A program made the translations under genes and the position numbers. A stretch of 64,000 nt of DNA from Bradyrhizobium sp. dw_411 (GTDB lineage: Bacteria > Pseudomonadota > Alphaproteobacteria > Rhizobiales > Xanthobacteraceae), in contig NZ_JAAVUY010000007.1 in assembly GCF_018449695.1 (NCBI RefSeq), positions 287,952 to 351,951 of the forward strand. The letters run 5' to 3'. Positions 55,522 to 64,000 of the stretch are shown here, in pieces; position 1 is the first letter of the stretch, and the number at the start of each line of letters is the position of its first letter. Below the pieces are notes generated by a model. The model did no database searches. It worked only from the letters and a program-made list of their open reading frames with translations, and was not told the origin of the DNA.

Positions 55522-55860
55522 ATGAGCATCGAGCAATTCATCGACAATGAAGTGAAGTCGAACGACGTCGTGCTGTTCATGAAGGGGACGCCGCAGTTTC
55601 CGCAGTGCGGTTTTTCCGGACAGGTGGTCCAGATTCTCGATCACGTCGGCGTCGGCTACAAGGGTCTCAATGTTCTGGAGTCCGCTGACCTGCGTAACGG
55701 CATCAAGACCTACTCGAACTGGCCGACCATTCCCCAGCTCTATGTGAAGGGCGAATTCGTCGGCGGCTGCGACATCATCCGCGAGATGTTCCAGGCCGGT
55801 GAACTGCAGCAGCTTTTGGCTGACAAGGGCGTCACCCTCAGCGCGCCCGCCACGGCCTGA
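55522..55860 (+). CDS. grxD: Monothiol (CGFS) glutaredoxin
   Basis: A 112-residue Grx4-type glutaredoxin. The active site CGFS is at residues 29-32 ([16 protein letters not shown]), with the [20 protein letters not shown] glutathione-binding region. These proteins bind and pass on [2Fe-2S] clusters together with BolA (encoded at 51462). AAGGAAG precedes ATG 55522. Its stop overlaps the probable start of the macro-domain gene. Confidence 0.96.
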   Translation: MSIEQFIDNEVKSNDVVLFMKGTPQFPQCGFSGQVVQILDHVGVGYKGLNVLESADLRNGIKTYSNWPTIPQLYVKGEFVGGCDIIREMFQAGELQQLLADKGVTLSAPATA

Positions 55861-56411
55861 GCCTGAGCACGCGCCAGATCGGCCCGGCGCGGCTCGAAGT
55901 CACTGTCGCCGATATTACAACGCTCAGCGTTGACGCGATCGTCAACGCTGCAAATAATTCTCTGCTTGGCGGCGGCGGCGTGGATGGCGCGATCCATCGC
56001 GCGGCCGGGCCGGAGCTGCTGGCGGAATGTCGCACCCTTCATGGCTGCGCGACCGGCGACGCCAAAATCACCCGAGGTTACCGGTTGCCGGCACGGCATG
56101 TTGTTCATGCCGTGGGTCCGGTCTGGAACGGCGGAAACCAGCACGAAGATGAAGCGCTGGCGTCGTGTTATCGGCGCGCCGTCGAACTTTGCCAGATCCA
56201 CCACCTTGTGTCCGTGGCCTTTCCTGCCATTTCCACCGGCGTCTATCGTTTCCCCGCCGATCGAGCGGCGCGCATCGCAGTGACGACCACGGTCGAGGCA
56301 CTGGCCACCGCGCCATCGCTGCGACTGGTGATCTTCTGCTGCTTTTCGAGCGACAGCGCCCGGCTGCACGCACAGTCGCTGGCTGGGTTCGGCAACCCTT
56401 GTGCGGATTAA
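55857..56411 (+). CDS. Macro domain protein (ADP-ribose/O-acetyl-ADP-ribose binding), non-standard start
   Basis: About 184 residues forming one macro domain: [20 protein letters not shown], then [20 protein letters not shown] (the ADP-ribose-binding N and GGGG loop), [35 protein letters not shown]. Relatives deacetylate O-acetyl-ADP-ribose or remove ADP-ribose from proteins. No ATG, GTG or TTG exists between the upstream in-frame stop (55821-55823) and the conserved core; the first ATG, at 55980, would delete the ligand site. A CTG at 55857 overlaps the grxD stop (CTGA), or one at 55863 could serve. The start given here is the CTG at 55857 and is uncertain; the domain itself is firm. Confidence 0.82.
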   Translation: MSLSTRQIGPARLEVTVADITTLSVDAIVNAANNSLLGGGGVDGAIHRAAGPELLAECRTLHGCATGDAKITRGYRLPARHVVHAVGPVWNGGNQHEDEALASCYRRAVELCQIHHLVSVAFPAISTGVYRFPADRAARIAVTTTVEALATAPSLRLVIFCCFSSDSARLHAQSLAGFGNPCAD

Positions 56412-56465
56412 GCCCGCCGCTAAACTCGCCCCTTAAGAATTCCGGGCAGCGGGCAGGGAGCGGGT

Positions 56466-57752
56466 ATGACCTCACGACACGCCATGCGGTCGCTGATCTC
56501 GGGCGCGCTGGTGATGGTCGCGGCGATATCGCCCGCCGTGGCTGAAGGTGGTTTCGATCTTCCCGCCGGAGCGCATTTCAATCCGCAAAAACTGCAGCGC
56601 GTCGGGGATTTTCTTCGCGACGAAGTTGCGAACGGCAAGATCCCCGGCGCGGTTCTGCTGATCCAGCAGCACGGCAAGCCGGTATATCATGAACTCATCG
56701 GCGTGCGCGATGTCGCAACCGGTCTACCGATGACCGACGACACCATCTTCCGTCTGTATTCGATGAGCAAGCCCATCACGTCAGTCGCGGCGATGATGCT
56801 GATCGATGCGGGAAAGCTGAAGCTCGACGATCCCGTTGGCAAGTACATTCCGTCGTTTGCCGCGGTCAAGGTCGGCGTCGAAAAGAAAGCCGCTGACAGC
56901 GCAAAGGTGCTCGAGCTGGTGCCGCCGACCCGGCCGATCACCATCCACGACCTGATGACGCAGACATCCGGTATCACCTACGGCTTCTATGGCGACGGCA
57001 TGGTCAGGCATCTTTACCGCGCCGCCAAAATCTACGATGGCGATTTCGACAATGCCGAATTCGCCGAACGCATCGCCCGGCTTCCACTGGCGATCCAGCC
57101 CGGCACGGCGTGGGACTATGGCCATTCGACCGACATTCTCGGCCGCATTATCGAGGTCGTATCGGGGAAATCGCTGTTGCATTTCGAGCAGGACAATCTG
57201 TTCGTGCCGCTTGGTATGACCGACACCGGGTTTTTCGTGGCCGATCCCGCCAAATTCAAACTGATCGCGCAGCCGATGCCCGCTGATCGCGCGTTCAGAG
57301 TCGGCTTTGACGACAACCCGGAAACTCCCAAGAAATGGGAGTCCGGCGGTGGTGGCATGATCTCGACCGCAGCGGATTATGCGCGTTTTTCGCAGATGCT
57401 GCTCAACGGCGGCAGCCTCGATGGCAGGCAATATCTCAGCCCGAAGGCGTTCGCGTTGATGACGTCGGATCACATCGGGCCAGGCACCGGCGTGGGGCAC
57501 GCGTTTTTTTATTTTCCCGGTGACGGCTTCGGTTATGGGCTCGGGTTCGGCGTGCGCACCGATCCTGGCACGGCCAAGCCGCCGCCGCCGGGTTCGCTCG
57601 GCGAACTGAAATGGGATGGCGCCAGCGGGTGCTATTTCGTGATCGATCGCAAGCAGGATATGTTTTTTGTATTGATGGAGCAGACGCCCACGGAGCGCGG
57701 GCGCATCCAGGCCGGTGTGAAGAAACTGATCTATGATGCAATGGAGAATTGA
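56466..57752 (+). CDS. Secreted serine hydrolase (class C beta-lactamase/EstB family), copy 1
   Basis: A 428-residue exported enzyme. Signal peptide at the N-terminus (cleaved near AVA-EGG). The beta-lactamase/transpeptidase-like core shows S99-M-S-K102 (LYSMSKPITSVAAMML), Y218 (WDYGHSTDILG) and ESGGGGMISTAADYARF. Such proteins are esterases or peptidases; few are true beta-lactamases. Its 3' end overlaps the next gene by 20 bases, and that gene is a close paralog, so this is a tandem duplication. Substrate unknown. Confidence 0.92.
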   Translation: MTSRHAMRSLISGALVMVAAISPAVAEGGFDLPAGAHFNPQKLQRVGDFLRDEVANGKIPGAVLLIQQHGKPVYHELIGVRDVATGLPMTDDTIFRLYSMSKPITSVAAMMLIDAGKLKLDDPVGKYIPSFAAVKVGVEKKAADSAKVLELVPPTRPITIHDLMTQTSGITYGFYGDGMVRHLYRAAKIYDGDFDNAEFAERIARLPLAIQPGTAWDYGHSTDILGRIIEVVSGKSLLHFEQDNLFVPLGMTDTGFFVADPAKFKLIAQPMPADRAFRVGFDDNPETPKKWESGGGGMISTAADYARFSQMLLNGGSLDGRQYLSPKAFALMTSDHIGPGTGVGHAFFYFPGDGFGYGLGFGVRTDPGTAKPPPPGSLGELKWDGASGCYFVIDRKQDMFFVLMEQTPTERGRIQAGVKKLIYDAMEN

Positions 57753-59037
57753 CGGCGCGGCGCACCGCTACGCCACCGCGGGGTTCGCGCTTCTGTTGGC
57801 GGCGCTCTCGGCTGGAGGGCCAAGTGCCGGTCGCGCGGAATCACTGTCGCCGGGGCGGGCCAGCTTCTCGCGCGAAGGTTTGGCGCGGGTCGGCGACTAC
57901 CTCCGCAACGAGATCACGACCGGGAAAATCCCCGGTGCGGTTCTGCTGATCCAGCAACACAGTCGTCCCGTCTATTTCGAGAATTTCGGCATGCGTGATG
58001 TCGAAAACAAGATTCCAATGAGCGCGGACACGATCTTTCGTTTGTATTCGATGTCGAAGCCGGTCACGTCAGTCGCGGCCATGATGCTGGTCGACGACGG
58101 CAAGCTTGCGCTTGGCGATCCCGTATCGAGATACATTCCCGCTTTTGCGGACGTGAGGGTCGGTGTCGACAAGGTCGATGCCAACGGCAAGCCGGTGCTG
58201 GTGCTCGAGCCGCTCGATCGACCGATCACGATCGAGGACCTGCTGCGCCATACCTCGGGTCTCACTTACGGCTTCTACGGCGATAACGCGGCGCGGAAAC
58301 GTTATGCGAATTCGGATTTGTTCGAAGGCGATCCCGACAATGCCTTGTTCGTCGAACGCCTCGCGAAACTACCGCTCGCCGAGCAACCGGGAACGCTGTG
58401 GGATTACGGTCATTCCACCGATGTTCTCGGCCGGGTCATCGAGGTGGTCTCGGGGCAGTCGCTGTTCGCCTTCGAAAAGCAACGGTTGCTCGATCCGCTT
58501 GATATGACCGAGACGGCTTTCTACGTCGCCGATCCCGCGAAGCGGCCTTTGATTGCGGAGCCTTTGCCGACCGAGCGGTTCGCGCGCCGGGTGGCGGGGC
58601 TGATCAGCGATCCGACCATCCCGCGGCGCTGGGAATCCGGCGGGGCAGGCATGGTCGGCACCATTGGCGATTATGCGCGCTTCGCGCAGATGCTGTTGAA
58701 CGGCGGTACGCTGGATGGCCGGAATTATCTCAAGCCTGAGACCGTTGCCTTGATGACGTCGGACCATATCGGGCCAGAGACGAAAATCGCCCGCGACTAT
58801 TTCTACTTTCCGGGCGGTGGCAGCCGCTTCGGTCTCGGCTTTGCGGTGCGAACCGCATAATTGCCAAATGCGTTGTTGCCGGCAGGCGAATATCGCTGGA
58901 ACGGCGTCGGCGGTACCTTCTTCTTTATCGATCCAAAGGACGACATGTTCGCTGTCCTCATGATGCAGGCGCCGTCGCAGCTTAGTCGGATAGAGGTTGA
59001 ATTGAAGACGCTGATCTATCAGGCGCTCGACAAATGA
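57733..59037 (+). pseudogene. Secreted serine hydrolase copy 2, interrupted by an in-frame stop
   Basis: Paralog of the preceding gene, with a signal peptide and a complete catalytic core (S106-M-S-K109 in RLYSMSKPVTSVAAMMLVDD; WDYGHSTDVLG). A TAA at 58858-58860 stops it after VRTA. The same frame then continues without a break for 59 codons (LPNALLPAGEYRWNGVGGTF, FFIDPKDDMFAVLMMQAPSQ) to TGA 59035-59037 and matches the end of copy 1 (LKWDGASGCYFVIDRKQDMF). The loss of the final strand and helix probably destroys folding, although read-through is possible. The next gene's ATG (59034) overlaps the distal stop, as expected of a gene once full length. A sequencing error is the alternative. Confidence 0.82.
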
Positions 59038-59900
59038 GCGGCGGGCGTTCTTTTTCGCCGCTTGACGCGGCCGGCTGGATCGCGCTTGCGATCTATCTCG
59101 CGCTGGTCGTCGGTTTCTCCTGGAATCCCACACCTTTTGCGCAAGGTCTGGCGGCGATTGGAATTGCGATTGCCTGCACGCATGCAGCCTTGTTCTATGG
59201 CTGGAAGGATGCGCTGGCTTTATTGGCGATTTGTCTCGTCATCACATTCGCGATGGAGAACGTCGGCGCTGCGACCGGGTTTCCGTTCGGCCATTATCAT
59301 TTTGAGGTTGGATCGAATCTGATCCATGTCGGAGCCATCCCGGTCATTGTCGGCCCGTTGTGGTTCGGCATGGGATATATTTCGTGGATCGTGGCGGGAA
59401 CGTTGCTCGGTGGCGCGGACCGGCGCTTGAACGGGAATATCGCACGCGTCGCGTTGCCCATCGTCGCCGCATTCGTGATGACGCAGTGGGATGTGGTGAT
59501 GGACCCGCCCGAGGCGACCATTTCAAAAGCCTGGATATGGCATAATGGCGGCGCGCATTTCGGCGTTCCCTTGTCGAACTACCTGGGTTGGCTCTTGACC
59601 TCGTGGCTGTTCTATCAGGCTTTTGCGATCTATCTCGGCCGCCCGCGAACTGCGTCAGAAGCGACGACAGAGCAAAGTCGCAAGCTCCGGCTGGTGGCGA
59701 TCCTGCTCTATCTTGCTTCCGGTCTTACCCATGTGACGCCATGGATCATCGGCCAGAGCGGCGAAGTCGCCGACGCTGCCAACCACATCTGGCGTATTCA
59801 GGATCTGCGCGAGAGCGCGGTCGTAGTGTTGCTGTTCACGATGGGCTTCACGTCGCTGCTCGCGGCATTGCGGCTGACGACGGATGCCGGCGATTGCTAA
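59034..59900 (+). CDS. Carotenoid biosynthesis protein, CruF/DUF422 family
   Basis: A 288-residue membrane protein with about seven helices. TFAMENVGAATGFPFGHYHF, PLWFGMGYISWIVAGTLL, TQWDVVMDPPEA and the C-terminal HIWRIQDLRESAVVVLLFTM match the CruF group, which adds water to the end of acyclic carotenoids. No other carotenoid synthesis genes are adjacent, so the substrate is uncertain and a different lipid is possible. The ATG overlaps the distal stop of the serine hydrolase copy 2 frame (ATGA), pointing to coupled translation before that gene broke. Confidence 0.82.
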   Translation: MSGGRSFSPLDAAGWIALAIYLALVVGFSWNPTPFAQGLAAIGIAIACTHAALFYGWKDALALLAICLVITFAMENVGAATGFPFGHYHFEVGSNLIHVGAIPVIVGPLWFGMGYISWIVAGTLLGGADRRLNGNIARVALPIVAAFVMTQWDVVMDPPEATISKAWIWHNGGAHFGVPLSNYLGWLLTSWLFYQAFAIYLGRPRTASEATTEQSRKLRLVAILLYLASGLTHVTPWIIGQSGEVADAANHIWRIQDLRESAVVVLLFTMGFTSLLAALRLTTDAGDC

Positions 59901-59914
59901 GGGAAGATGGCGTC

Positions 59915-60979
59915 TTACGCTCCCCGCGCAATCTCCCGCACCAGCCCGACCGTCTCCTCGATCATCTCGGCGGTGACATCGAGATGGGTGCAGGCCCTGA
60001 TGCGGCCGTCCATCATTGCGAGCAATACGCCGTGCGGACGCAAGCGCGCGACCAGGTCGTCGCCGCTGATGCCTGCGCCATCGGGCTTGAAGAACACCAG
60101 ATTGGTTTCGGGTTGCTGCACGTCGATGCCGGCGATCTGCGACAGCCCCCGCGCCAGCGCCCGGGCGTTGCTGTGGTCATCCGCGAGCCGGTCGACGTGA
60201 TGGTCGAGCGCATAGGTACAGGCGGCGGCGCAAATGCCGGCCTGGCGCATCGAGCCGCCAAGGCGCTGCTTCCAGCGCCAGACCTCGTCGATGAAATCGC
60301 GCGAACCCGCGATGACTGCGCCGACGGGCGCGCCGAGCCCTTTCGAAAAATCGATCCAGGCGGAATCCCAGCCCGACGCCATGTCGCTGGCGCTGATGCC
60401 GGTCGCGACGCAGGCGTTCAGCAGCCGCGCGCCGTCCATATGGGTAGCGAGCCCGTTTGATTTCGCGATCTGCACGATCGCATCAAGATCGGCTTTGTTC
60501 CAGATCGTGCCGCCGCCGATATTGGCGGTCTGCTCGACGCTGATCACGGTTTGCGGCGGCTGATAACGGGTGCGCGGATGAAGGGCTGAGCGAAACGTAT
60601 CGGGCGTGAATTTGCCGTCGGCGCCCGGCAACGCCGTGATCTGGAAACCGCCGAGTGCGGCGTGGGCGCCGCCTTCGCGGGCGATGATATGCGCGGATCC
60701 ATGCGCGAGAATTTCATCGCCGGGCCGGCAATGCACCAGCGTCGCAGTGACGTTGCACATGGTGCCGGATGGCAGGAACACCGCGGCTTCCTTGCCCAGC
60801 AAAGCGGCCACGCGTTCGCACAGAACATTGACCGAAGGATCGTCGCCGATCTGCTCGTCGCCGACTTCGGCGCGCGCCATCGCTTCGCGCATGCCGGGTG
60901 TCGGGCGGGTCTGGGTATCCGACAGCAGATTGATGCGGACCGGAATGGCCTTGGGGTCACGCGGGGCAGGGGTGTACAT
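59915..60979 (-). CDS. ltaE: Low-specificity L-threonine aldolase
   Basis: A 354-residue PLP enzyme that splits threonine or allo-threonine into glycine and acetaldehyde. The PLP lysine is K213 (IDFSKGLGAPVGAVIAGS); INLLSDTQTRPTPGMREAMA, GDDPSVNVLCERVAALLG and FLPSGTMCNVTATLVHCRPG are typical. An HMDGARL segment binds the cofactor. It may feed glycine to the gcv system elsewhere in the window. Monocistronic; a family A repeat lies just upstream of its start. Confidence 0.94.
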   Translation of the reverse strand: MYTPAPRDPKAIPVRINLLSDTQTRPTPGMREAMARAEVGDEQIGDDPSVNVLCERVAALLGKEAAVFLPSGTMCNVTATLVHCRPGDEILAHGSAHIIAREGGAHAALGGFQITALPGADGKFTPDTFRSALHPRTRYQPPQTVISVEQTANIGGGTIWNKADLDAIVQIAKSNGLATHMDGARLLNACVATGISASDMASGWDSAWIDFSKGLGAPVGAVIAGSRDFIDEVWRWKQRLGGSMRQAGICAAACTYALDHHVDRLADDHSNARALARGLSQIAGIDVQQPETNLVFFKPDGAGISGDDLVARLRPHGVLLAMMDGRIRACTHLDVTAEMIEETVGLVREIARGA

Positions 60980-61001
60980 GGCGAGGTCTCTGAGCTGGCT
61001 T

Positions 61002-61043
61002 CGTCATTCCGGGTTCGCGTCTTCGACGCGCCCCGGAATGACA
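61002..61043. repeat. Dispersed palindromic repeat, family A (short copy)
   Basis: CGTCATTCCGGGTTCGCGTC ... GACGCGCCCCGGAATGACAT: a compact hairpin unit between the threonine aldolase start and the rpsD terminator. Confidence 0.8.
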
Positions 61044-61062
61044 TCTAATCTTACCCAAGAAA

Positions 61063-61087
61063 AAGGCCCCGGCAAAACCGGGGCCTT
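61063..61087 (-). terminator. Intrinsic terminator of rpsD
   Basis: AAGGCCCCGG / CCGGGGCCTT make a perfect 10-bp stem with a five-base loop; the - strand continues TTTTTC. It lies 28 bases after the rpsD stop. Confidence 0.88.
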
Positions 61088-61115
61088 CGATCTCGGGATA
61101 CGGCGAAGGTACCGA

Positions 61116-61733
61116 TTAGCGCGAATAGAATTCGACGATCAGATGCGGCTCCATCTGCACGGCGAACGGCACGTCGGACAGATGCGGGACGCGGTTGAAC
61201 TTCGCGGTCATCTTGGAGTGATCGACCTCGAGGAAGTCGGGCACGTCGCGCTCGGTGAGCTGGCTGGATTCCAGCACAACGGCGAGCTGCTTGGAGGATT
61301 CCTTGACCTCGACCACATCGCCGATCTTGAGCTTGAAGCTCGAGATGTTGACGCGGCGGCCATTCACCTTGACGTGGCCGTGATTGATGAACTGGCGCGC
61401 GGCGAACATGGTGGCCACGAACTTGGCGCGATAGATCACGGTGTCGAGGCGGCGCTCGAGCAGGCCGATCAGGTTTTCACCGGTGTCGCCCTTCATCCGG
61501 CCGGCTTCGACATAAATGCCGTGAAACTGGCGCTCGCTGATGTTGGCGTAATAGCCCTTCAGCTTCTGCTTGGCGCGCAACTGGACGCCGAAGTCGGAGA
61601 GCTTGCCTTTGCGGCGCTGGCCATGCTGGCCGGGGCCGTATTCTCGCTTGTTCACGGGGCTCTTCGGGCGGCCCCAGATATTCTGGCCCATACGGCGATC
61701 GATCTTGTATTTCGCCTCACTGCGCTTAGTCAT
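61116..61733 (-). CDS. rpsD: 30S ribosomal protein S4
   Basis: A 205-residue S4, a primary 16S rRNA-binding protein of the small subunit. [40 protein letters not shown], and the S4 domain [40 protein letters not shown] are clear. The start at 61733 has AGAGGA upstream; the open frame to 61814 is not family-like. Monocistronic, with its own terminator. Confidence 0.98.
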   Translation of the reverse strand: MTKRSEAKYKIDRRMGQNIWGRPKSPVNKREYGPGQHGQRRKGKLSDFGVQLRAKQKLKGYYANISERQFHGIYVEAGRMKGDTGENLIGLLERRLDTVIYRAKFVATMFAARQFINHGHVKVNGRRVNISSFKLKIGDVVEVKESSKQLAVVLESSQLTERDVPDFLEVDHSKMTAKFNRVPHLSDVPFAVQMEPHLIVEFYSR

Positions 61734-61947
61734 CGCGTCCTCTTTGCAAAGTTTGAGTTTTGAGGAGACGCGCCCTCCTGTGCATCGGGAATTTCCCGGT
61801 GCCGACAGGTCCAATCCCTAAAGCATAAGGAGCAGACCACGGGTCGCGAAACGCATCGCGGGCCGAAAACGGCCCGCGAGCAGGCGGTTTCTAGGGAGAA
61901 ACCGCCGTTCTGTCAAACGATTAGACCATGGTTTTTGGGTGCTATGC

Positions 61948-62052
61948 CGTCATTCCGGGATGGTCCGCAGGACCAGGCCCGGAATCTCGAGATTCCCCGA
62001 TGCACAATTGTGCATCTGAGGTTCGATACTGTCGCATCGCCCCGGAATGACG
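61948..62052. repeat. Dispersed palindromic repeat, family A (long copy)
   Basis: CGTCATTCCGGGATGGTCCG ... CCCGGAATCTCGAGATTCCC, an inner GATGCACAATTGTGCATC palindrome, and CGCCCCGGAATGACGG. It lies in the 335-base gap between rpsD and the gene at 62069 and is the largest member of the family here. Confidence 0.85.
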
Positions 62053-62068
62053 GCCCAGGGGAAAGCCG

Positions 62069-62848
62069 TCAGGTTGCGACCGCCCGGACCGGTTGTGGCT
62101 CGCTCTGGAGCCTTTGGGCACGCAACTCGGCTGCTATTTCGGTGTTCAGCACCTGTTCCAGCCGGGTCAGGGCCTTGGCGATCAAGGCCGCGTCGGTAAC
62201 GCGATGGTCCCAGCGGATCACGACATCAATGCCCTGATCCGACCCCACCACACCATAACTAAGGATATAGGGGCCGGGACTTAAGGCATGAAGCTCGCCG
62301 GCCCCGTAAGCGGCGACCGACGTCACCGCGACATTGCCGAAATAATTGGCGTGCTGACGTCCGAAATTGGTGCCGATCAGCCAGATCAGGCGGCGCAGCG
62401 GCAACGGGAACCTCGTTGTCATCAGAATCTTCCGGAACGCCGGCACCTCGTTGACCGGAGCGTCCTTTGCATGCCGGATCAGCGCATCGACCTCGGTCAG
62501 CGGCAACTCCTCCGCCGCCGTGACTTTCTGCGGCAGTACGCAATCCTCGCCGTCCTCGACGCGCGCGATTGCGACCGCGGCGACGCTGCGCGGCAGTTCA
62601 TAAAAATGCGGCCACGGCCATTTGGCGTACAGCGTGCGCAGCACGGGCTCTTCTTTCGCCACCAGGCAGAACGCCTTGACGAAGATCGCCGCAAAGCCGG
62701 GCGGCTGCGCCATCATTTCCCGGGCTTCGATCAATTGCCGGATATGAAGGGTTCGCCGCAATGAGACGAACGGCACGCTGATCGAGGCGTGCATGAGGTC
62801 GGCGAGGAACCGGCGCGGCAGTGAGATTTTTCGAACCGTTCCGCGCAT
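62069..62848 (-). CDS. 2-oxo acid dehydrogenase E2 acyltransferase-like protein
   Basis: A 259-residue protein resembling the catalytic domain of dihydrolipoyl acyltransferases but without lipoyl or peripheral-subunit-binding domains. The segment VVIRWDHRVTDAALIAKALT holds the active His (DHRVTDA), with Ala where E2 enzymes usually have Gly; NYFGNVAVTSVAAYGAGELH is the matching core strand. It may acylate a small molecule, in the way of chloramphenicol acetyltransferase relatives. The start is taken at ATG 62848; a TTG at 62869 is an alternative. Function unknown. Confidence 0.72.
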   Translation of the reverse strand: MRGTVRKISLPRRFLADLMHASISVPFVSLRRTLHIRQLIEAREMMAQPPGFAAIFVKAFCLVAKEEPVLRTLYAKWPWPHFYELPRSVAAVAIARVEDGEDCVLPQKVTAAEELPLTEVDALIRHAKDAPVNEVPAFRKILMTTRFPLPLRRLIWLIGTNFGRQHANYFGNVAVTSVAAYGAGELHALSPGPYILSYGVVGSDQGIDVVIRWDHRVTDAALIAKALTRLEQVLNTEIAAELRAQRLQSEPQPVRAVAT

Positions 62849-62976
62849 GTTCCGCTCAAATTCCGCCAAGTTCCTGCAATGGCTAAATGGCTTGCCAAGT
62901 GGGTCTGTCCGCCAATTGCTGCATTTAGCACGAACCGTTCGGCCTGATCTCGGGTTTTTCGAGGTGCCAAACGCAA

Positions 62977-63002
62977 AAACGGCGGGGTTTCCCCCGCCGT
63001 TT
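62977..63002 (-). terminator. Intrinsic terminator of the flagellin gene
   Basis: AAACGGCGGGG / CCCCGCCGTTT form an 11-bp stem with a four-base loop; the - strand then reads TTTTTGCG. It lies 25 bases after the flagellin stop. Confidence 0.88.
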
Positions 63003-63026
63003 CCGTCTTTTGGTTTGCTGTTTCGA

Positions 63027-64000
63027 TCAGCGCAGGAGCTGAAGCACGCTCTGCTGCGACTGGTTGGCGAGCGACAGCGCGGAGACCGCGATCGACTGGC
63101 GGGTCGACAGCGCCTGGCTGTTGGCCGCTTCCTCGTTGGTGTCGGCCAGCGTCAGGTTCGACGAACCGGTCTGCAGCACGTCGATCAGGTTCTTGTTGAA
63201 GTCCTGGCGGATCTGCACGATCGACAGGTTCGAACCCAGTGAGGTTGCTTCCGTGCGGAGCGTAGTCGAAGCCTTGGTCAACTCGGTCAAAGCCGTGTTG
63301 GCCGAGTTGTTGTCCAGGAAGTCGGTGCCGGAGGTCAGGCTCGAAAGACCGAGGCCGGCATCGTTGAAGGTGACGCCGGCAATCGCCAGCTTGGAAGCGC
63401 CGGTTTCATCGAACGTCAGGTTCAGCGTATCGCCGCTCAGCAGGTTGACGCCGTTGAAGGACGAGTCCTGAGAGGTCGTGTTGATCTGCTGCAGCACGTT
63501 ATTGTACTGCGTGACCAGGCTGGCGCGGGTCGCCTGCGAGTTCGGATCGAGCACGGGAGCCGAACCGCCGGCGGCCGCATTGGCGAACGCCGAGCCGGAT
63601 ACCGTCGCCGTACCGCTGAGCGCTTTGATCGTCGACGAAGCCGCATTGTTGGTGGTCACGATGTTGATCTTGCCGGTGGAGGCATCGAGCGTGGCCTGCA
63701 GATCGTTCGAGGCCAGCGCGGCATTGAGCCCGTTGAGCGTCGAGATCTGGCCGGTGCCGGTTCCGAAGGTAATCGCGGTCGCCGTCGAACTGCTGTTGGT
63801 GGCGCCGATGGTCAGGGTTTCGCCGGAGAGACCGCCGGTACCGGGTGTCCGAGCCTGGGTAACCCCGGTGCCGAGACCGAGCGCACCAAGTGCGGCGTTG
63901 TTGGAACTGGTGATGCTCAGATCGGCCGCGGTGCCGGTGTGCAGCGTGATCTTGCCGGCGGCGATCGTGGCAGCGTTCGCTCCGCTCGAGCCGGTGATCG
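63027..64000 (-). CDS. fliC: Flagellin, C-terminal part (5' end outside window)
   Basis: The visible 324 codons are the end of a flagellin. The D0/D1 C-terminal helices are typical: NLSIVQIRQDFNKNLIDVLQ and AALLALSTRQS-like text (NSQALSTRQSIAVSALSLAN, ending QQSVLQLLR). Upstream lies a Thr/Ser/Gly/Ala-rich variable domain (TGSSGANAATIAAGKITLHT, SGETLTIGATNSSSTATAIT). The frame is open to the window edge, so the GTG at 63659 is not the start; the whole protein is probably of the long type (700 residues or more) found in Bradyrhizobium thick flagella. That length is inference. Confidence 0.93.
   Translation of the reverse strand, partial: ITGSSGANAATIAAGKITLHTGTAADLSITSSNNAALGALGLGTGVTQARTPGTGGLSGETLTIGATNSSSTATAITFGTGTGQISTLNGLNAALASNDLQATLDASTGKINIVTTNNAASSTIKALSGTATVSGSAFANAAAGGSAPVLDPNSQATRASLVTQYNNVLQQINTTSQDSSFNGVNLLSGDTLNLTFDETGASKLAIAGVTFNDAGLGLSSLTSGTDFLDNNSANTALTELTKASTTLRTEATSLGSNLSIVQIRQDFNKNLIDVLQTGSSNLTLADTNEEAANSQALSTRQSIAVSALSLANQSQQSVLQLLR

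Noticed and set aside
55331..55525. 64-codon frame upstream of grxD
   Set aside because: No ribosome site or homology, and its end overlaps the grxD start.
61840..62068. Possible structured RNA between rpsD and the E2-like gene
   Set aside because: The strong pairing is explained by the family A palindromic repeat.

Overview
This window is chromosomal DNA of a high-GC alphaproteobacterium, most likely Bradyrhizobium or a close relative in the Nitrobacteraceae. The reasons are the F1-ATPase zeta subunit, a GAAC-N7-GAAC type LexA box in front of recA, a eukaryote-like NADP isocitrate dehydrogenase, the pur cluster with a zeta-subunit gene beside it, and several families of palindromic intergenic repeats that I associate with this group. 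The species assignment is inference; no rRNA or tRNA gene is present in the window.

Layout. 0-3 kb: the 3' part of a class I fumarase, then a frameshifted phosphodiester glycosidase gene followed by a second, diverged copy of the fumarase 3' end. 3-18 kb: a mosaic of single genes (YciB/IspZ-like protein, carotenoid oxygenase with a divergent TetR regulator and two matching operators, a SET-domain protein with a lysine-rich tail, an XRE regulator with a small divergent operon, L,D-transpeptidase, DsbA/FrnE-like oxidoreductase, BioF2-like acetyltransferase, small lipoproteins, a Crp/Fnr regulator, a lone Flp pilin) separated by repeats. 18-20.6 kb: a gene-poor, relatively AT-rich stretch with tiny membrane and coiled-coil proteins and several intrinsic terminators. 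20.6-32 kb: core genes recA, gcvTHP behind a tandem glycine riboswitch, alaS and icd. 32-38 kb: a hydrolase/membrane fusion protein, trmJ fused to a DUF559-like domain, an MFS transporter and a secreted esterase.

38.8-45.5 kb holds the most interesting unit: a seven-gene + strand operon (OsmC-like protein, acyl-CoA-dehydrogenase-like flavoprotein, rhodanese, a complete NrtABD/CynABD-type ABC importer, cyanase). It is preceded by a good sigma-54 -24/-12 element and, about 90 bases further upstream, by an NtrC-like TGCA-N9-TGCA site. The simplest reading is nitrogen-limitation control of import and breakdown of cyanate or of a C-N-S compound that is converted to cyanate inside the cell.

45.7-56.4 kb: zeta subunit, purC-purS-(small coiled-coil gene)-purQ-purL, DUF1328, DUF427, bolA, LtrA, the ergothioneine pair egtB-egtD, the CGFS glutaredoxin grxD and a macro-domain gene with no standard start codon. 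56.4-64 kb: a tandem pair of serine hydrolase genes (the second interrupted by an in-frame stop), a CruF-like carotenoid biosynthesis protein, threonine aldolase, rpsD, an E2-acyltransferase-like protein and the 3' part of a flagellin gene running out of the window. No prophage, insertion sequence, CRISPR array or secretion cluster was seen.
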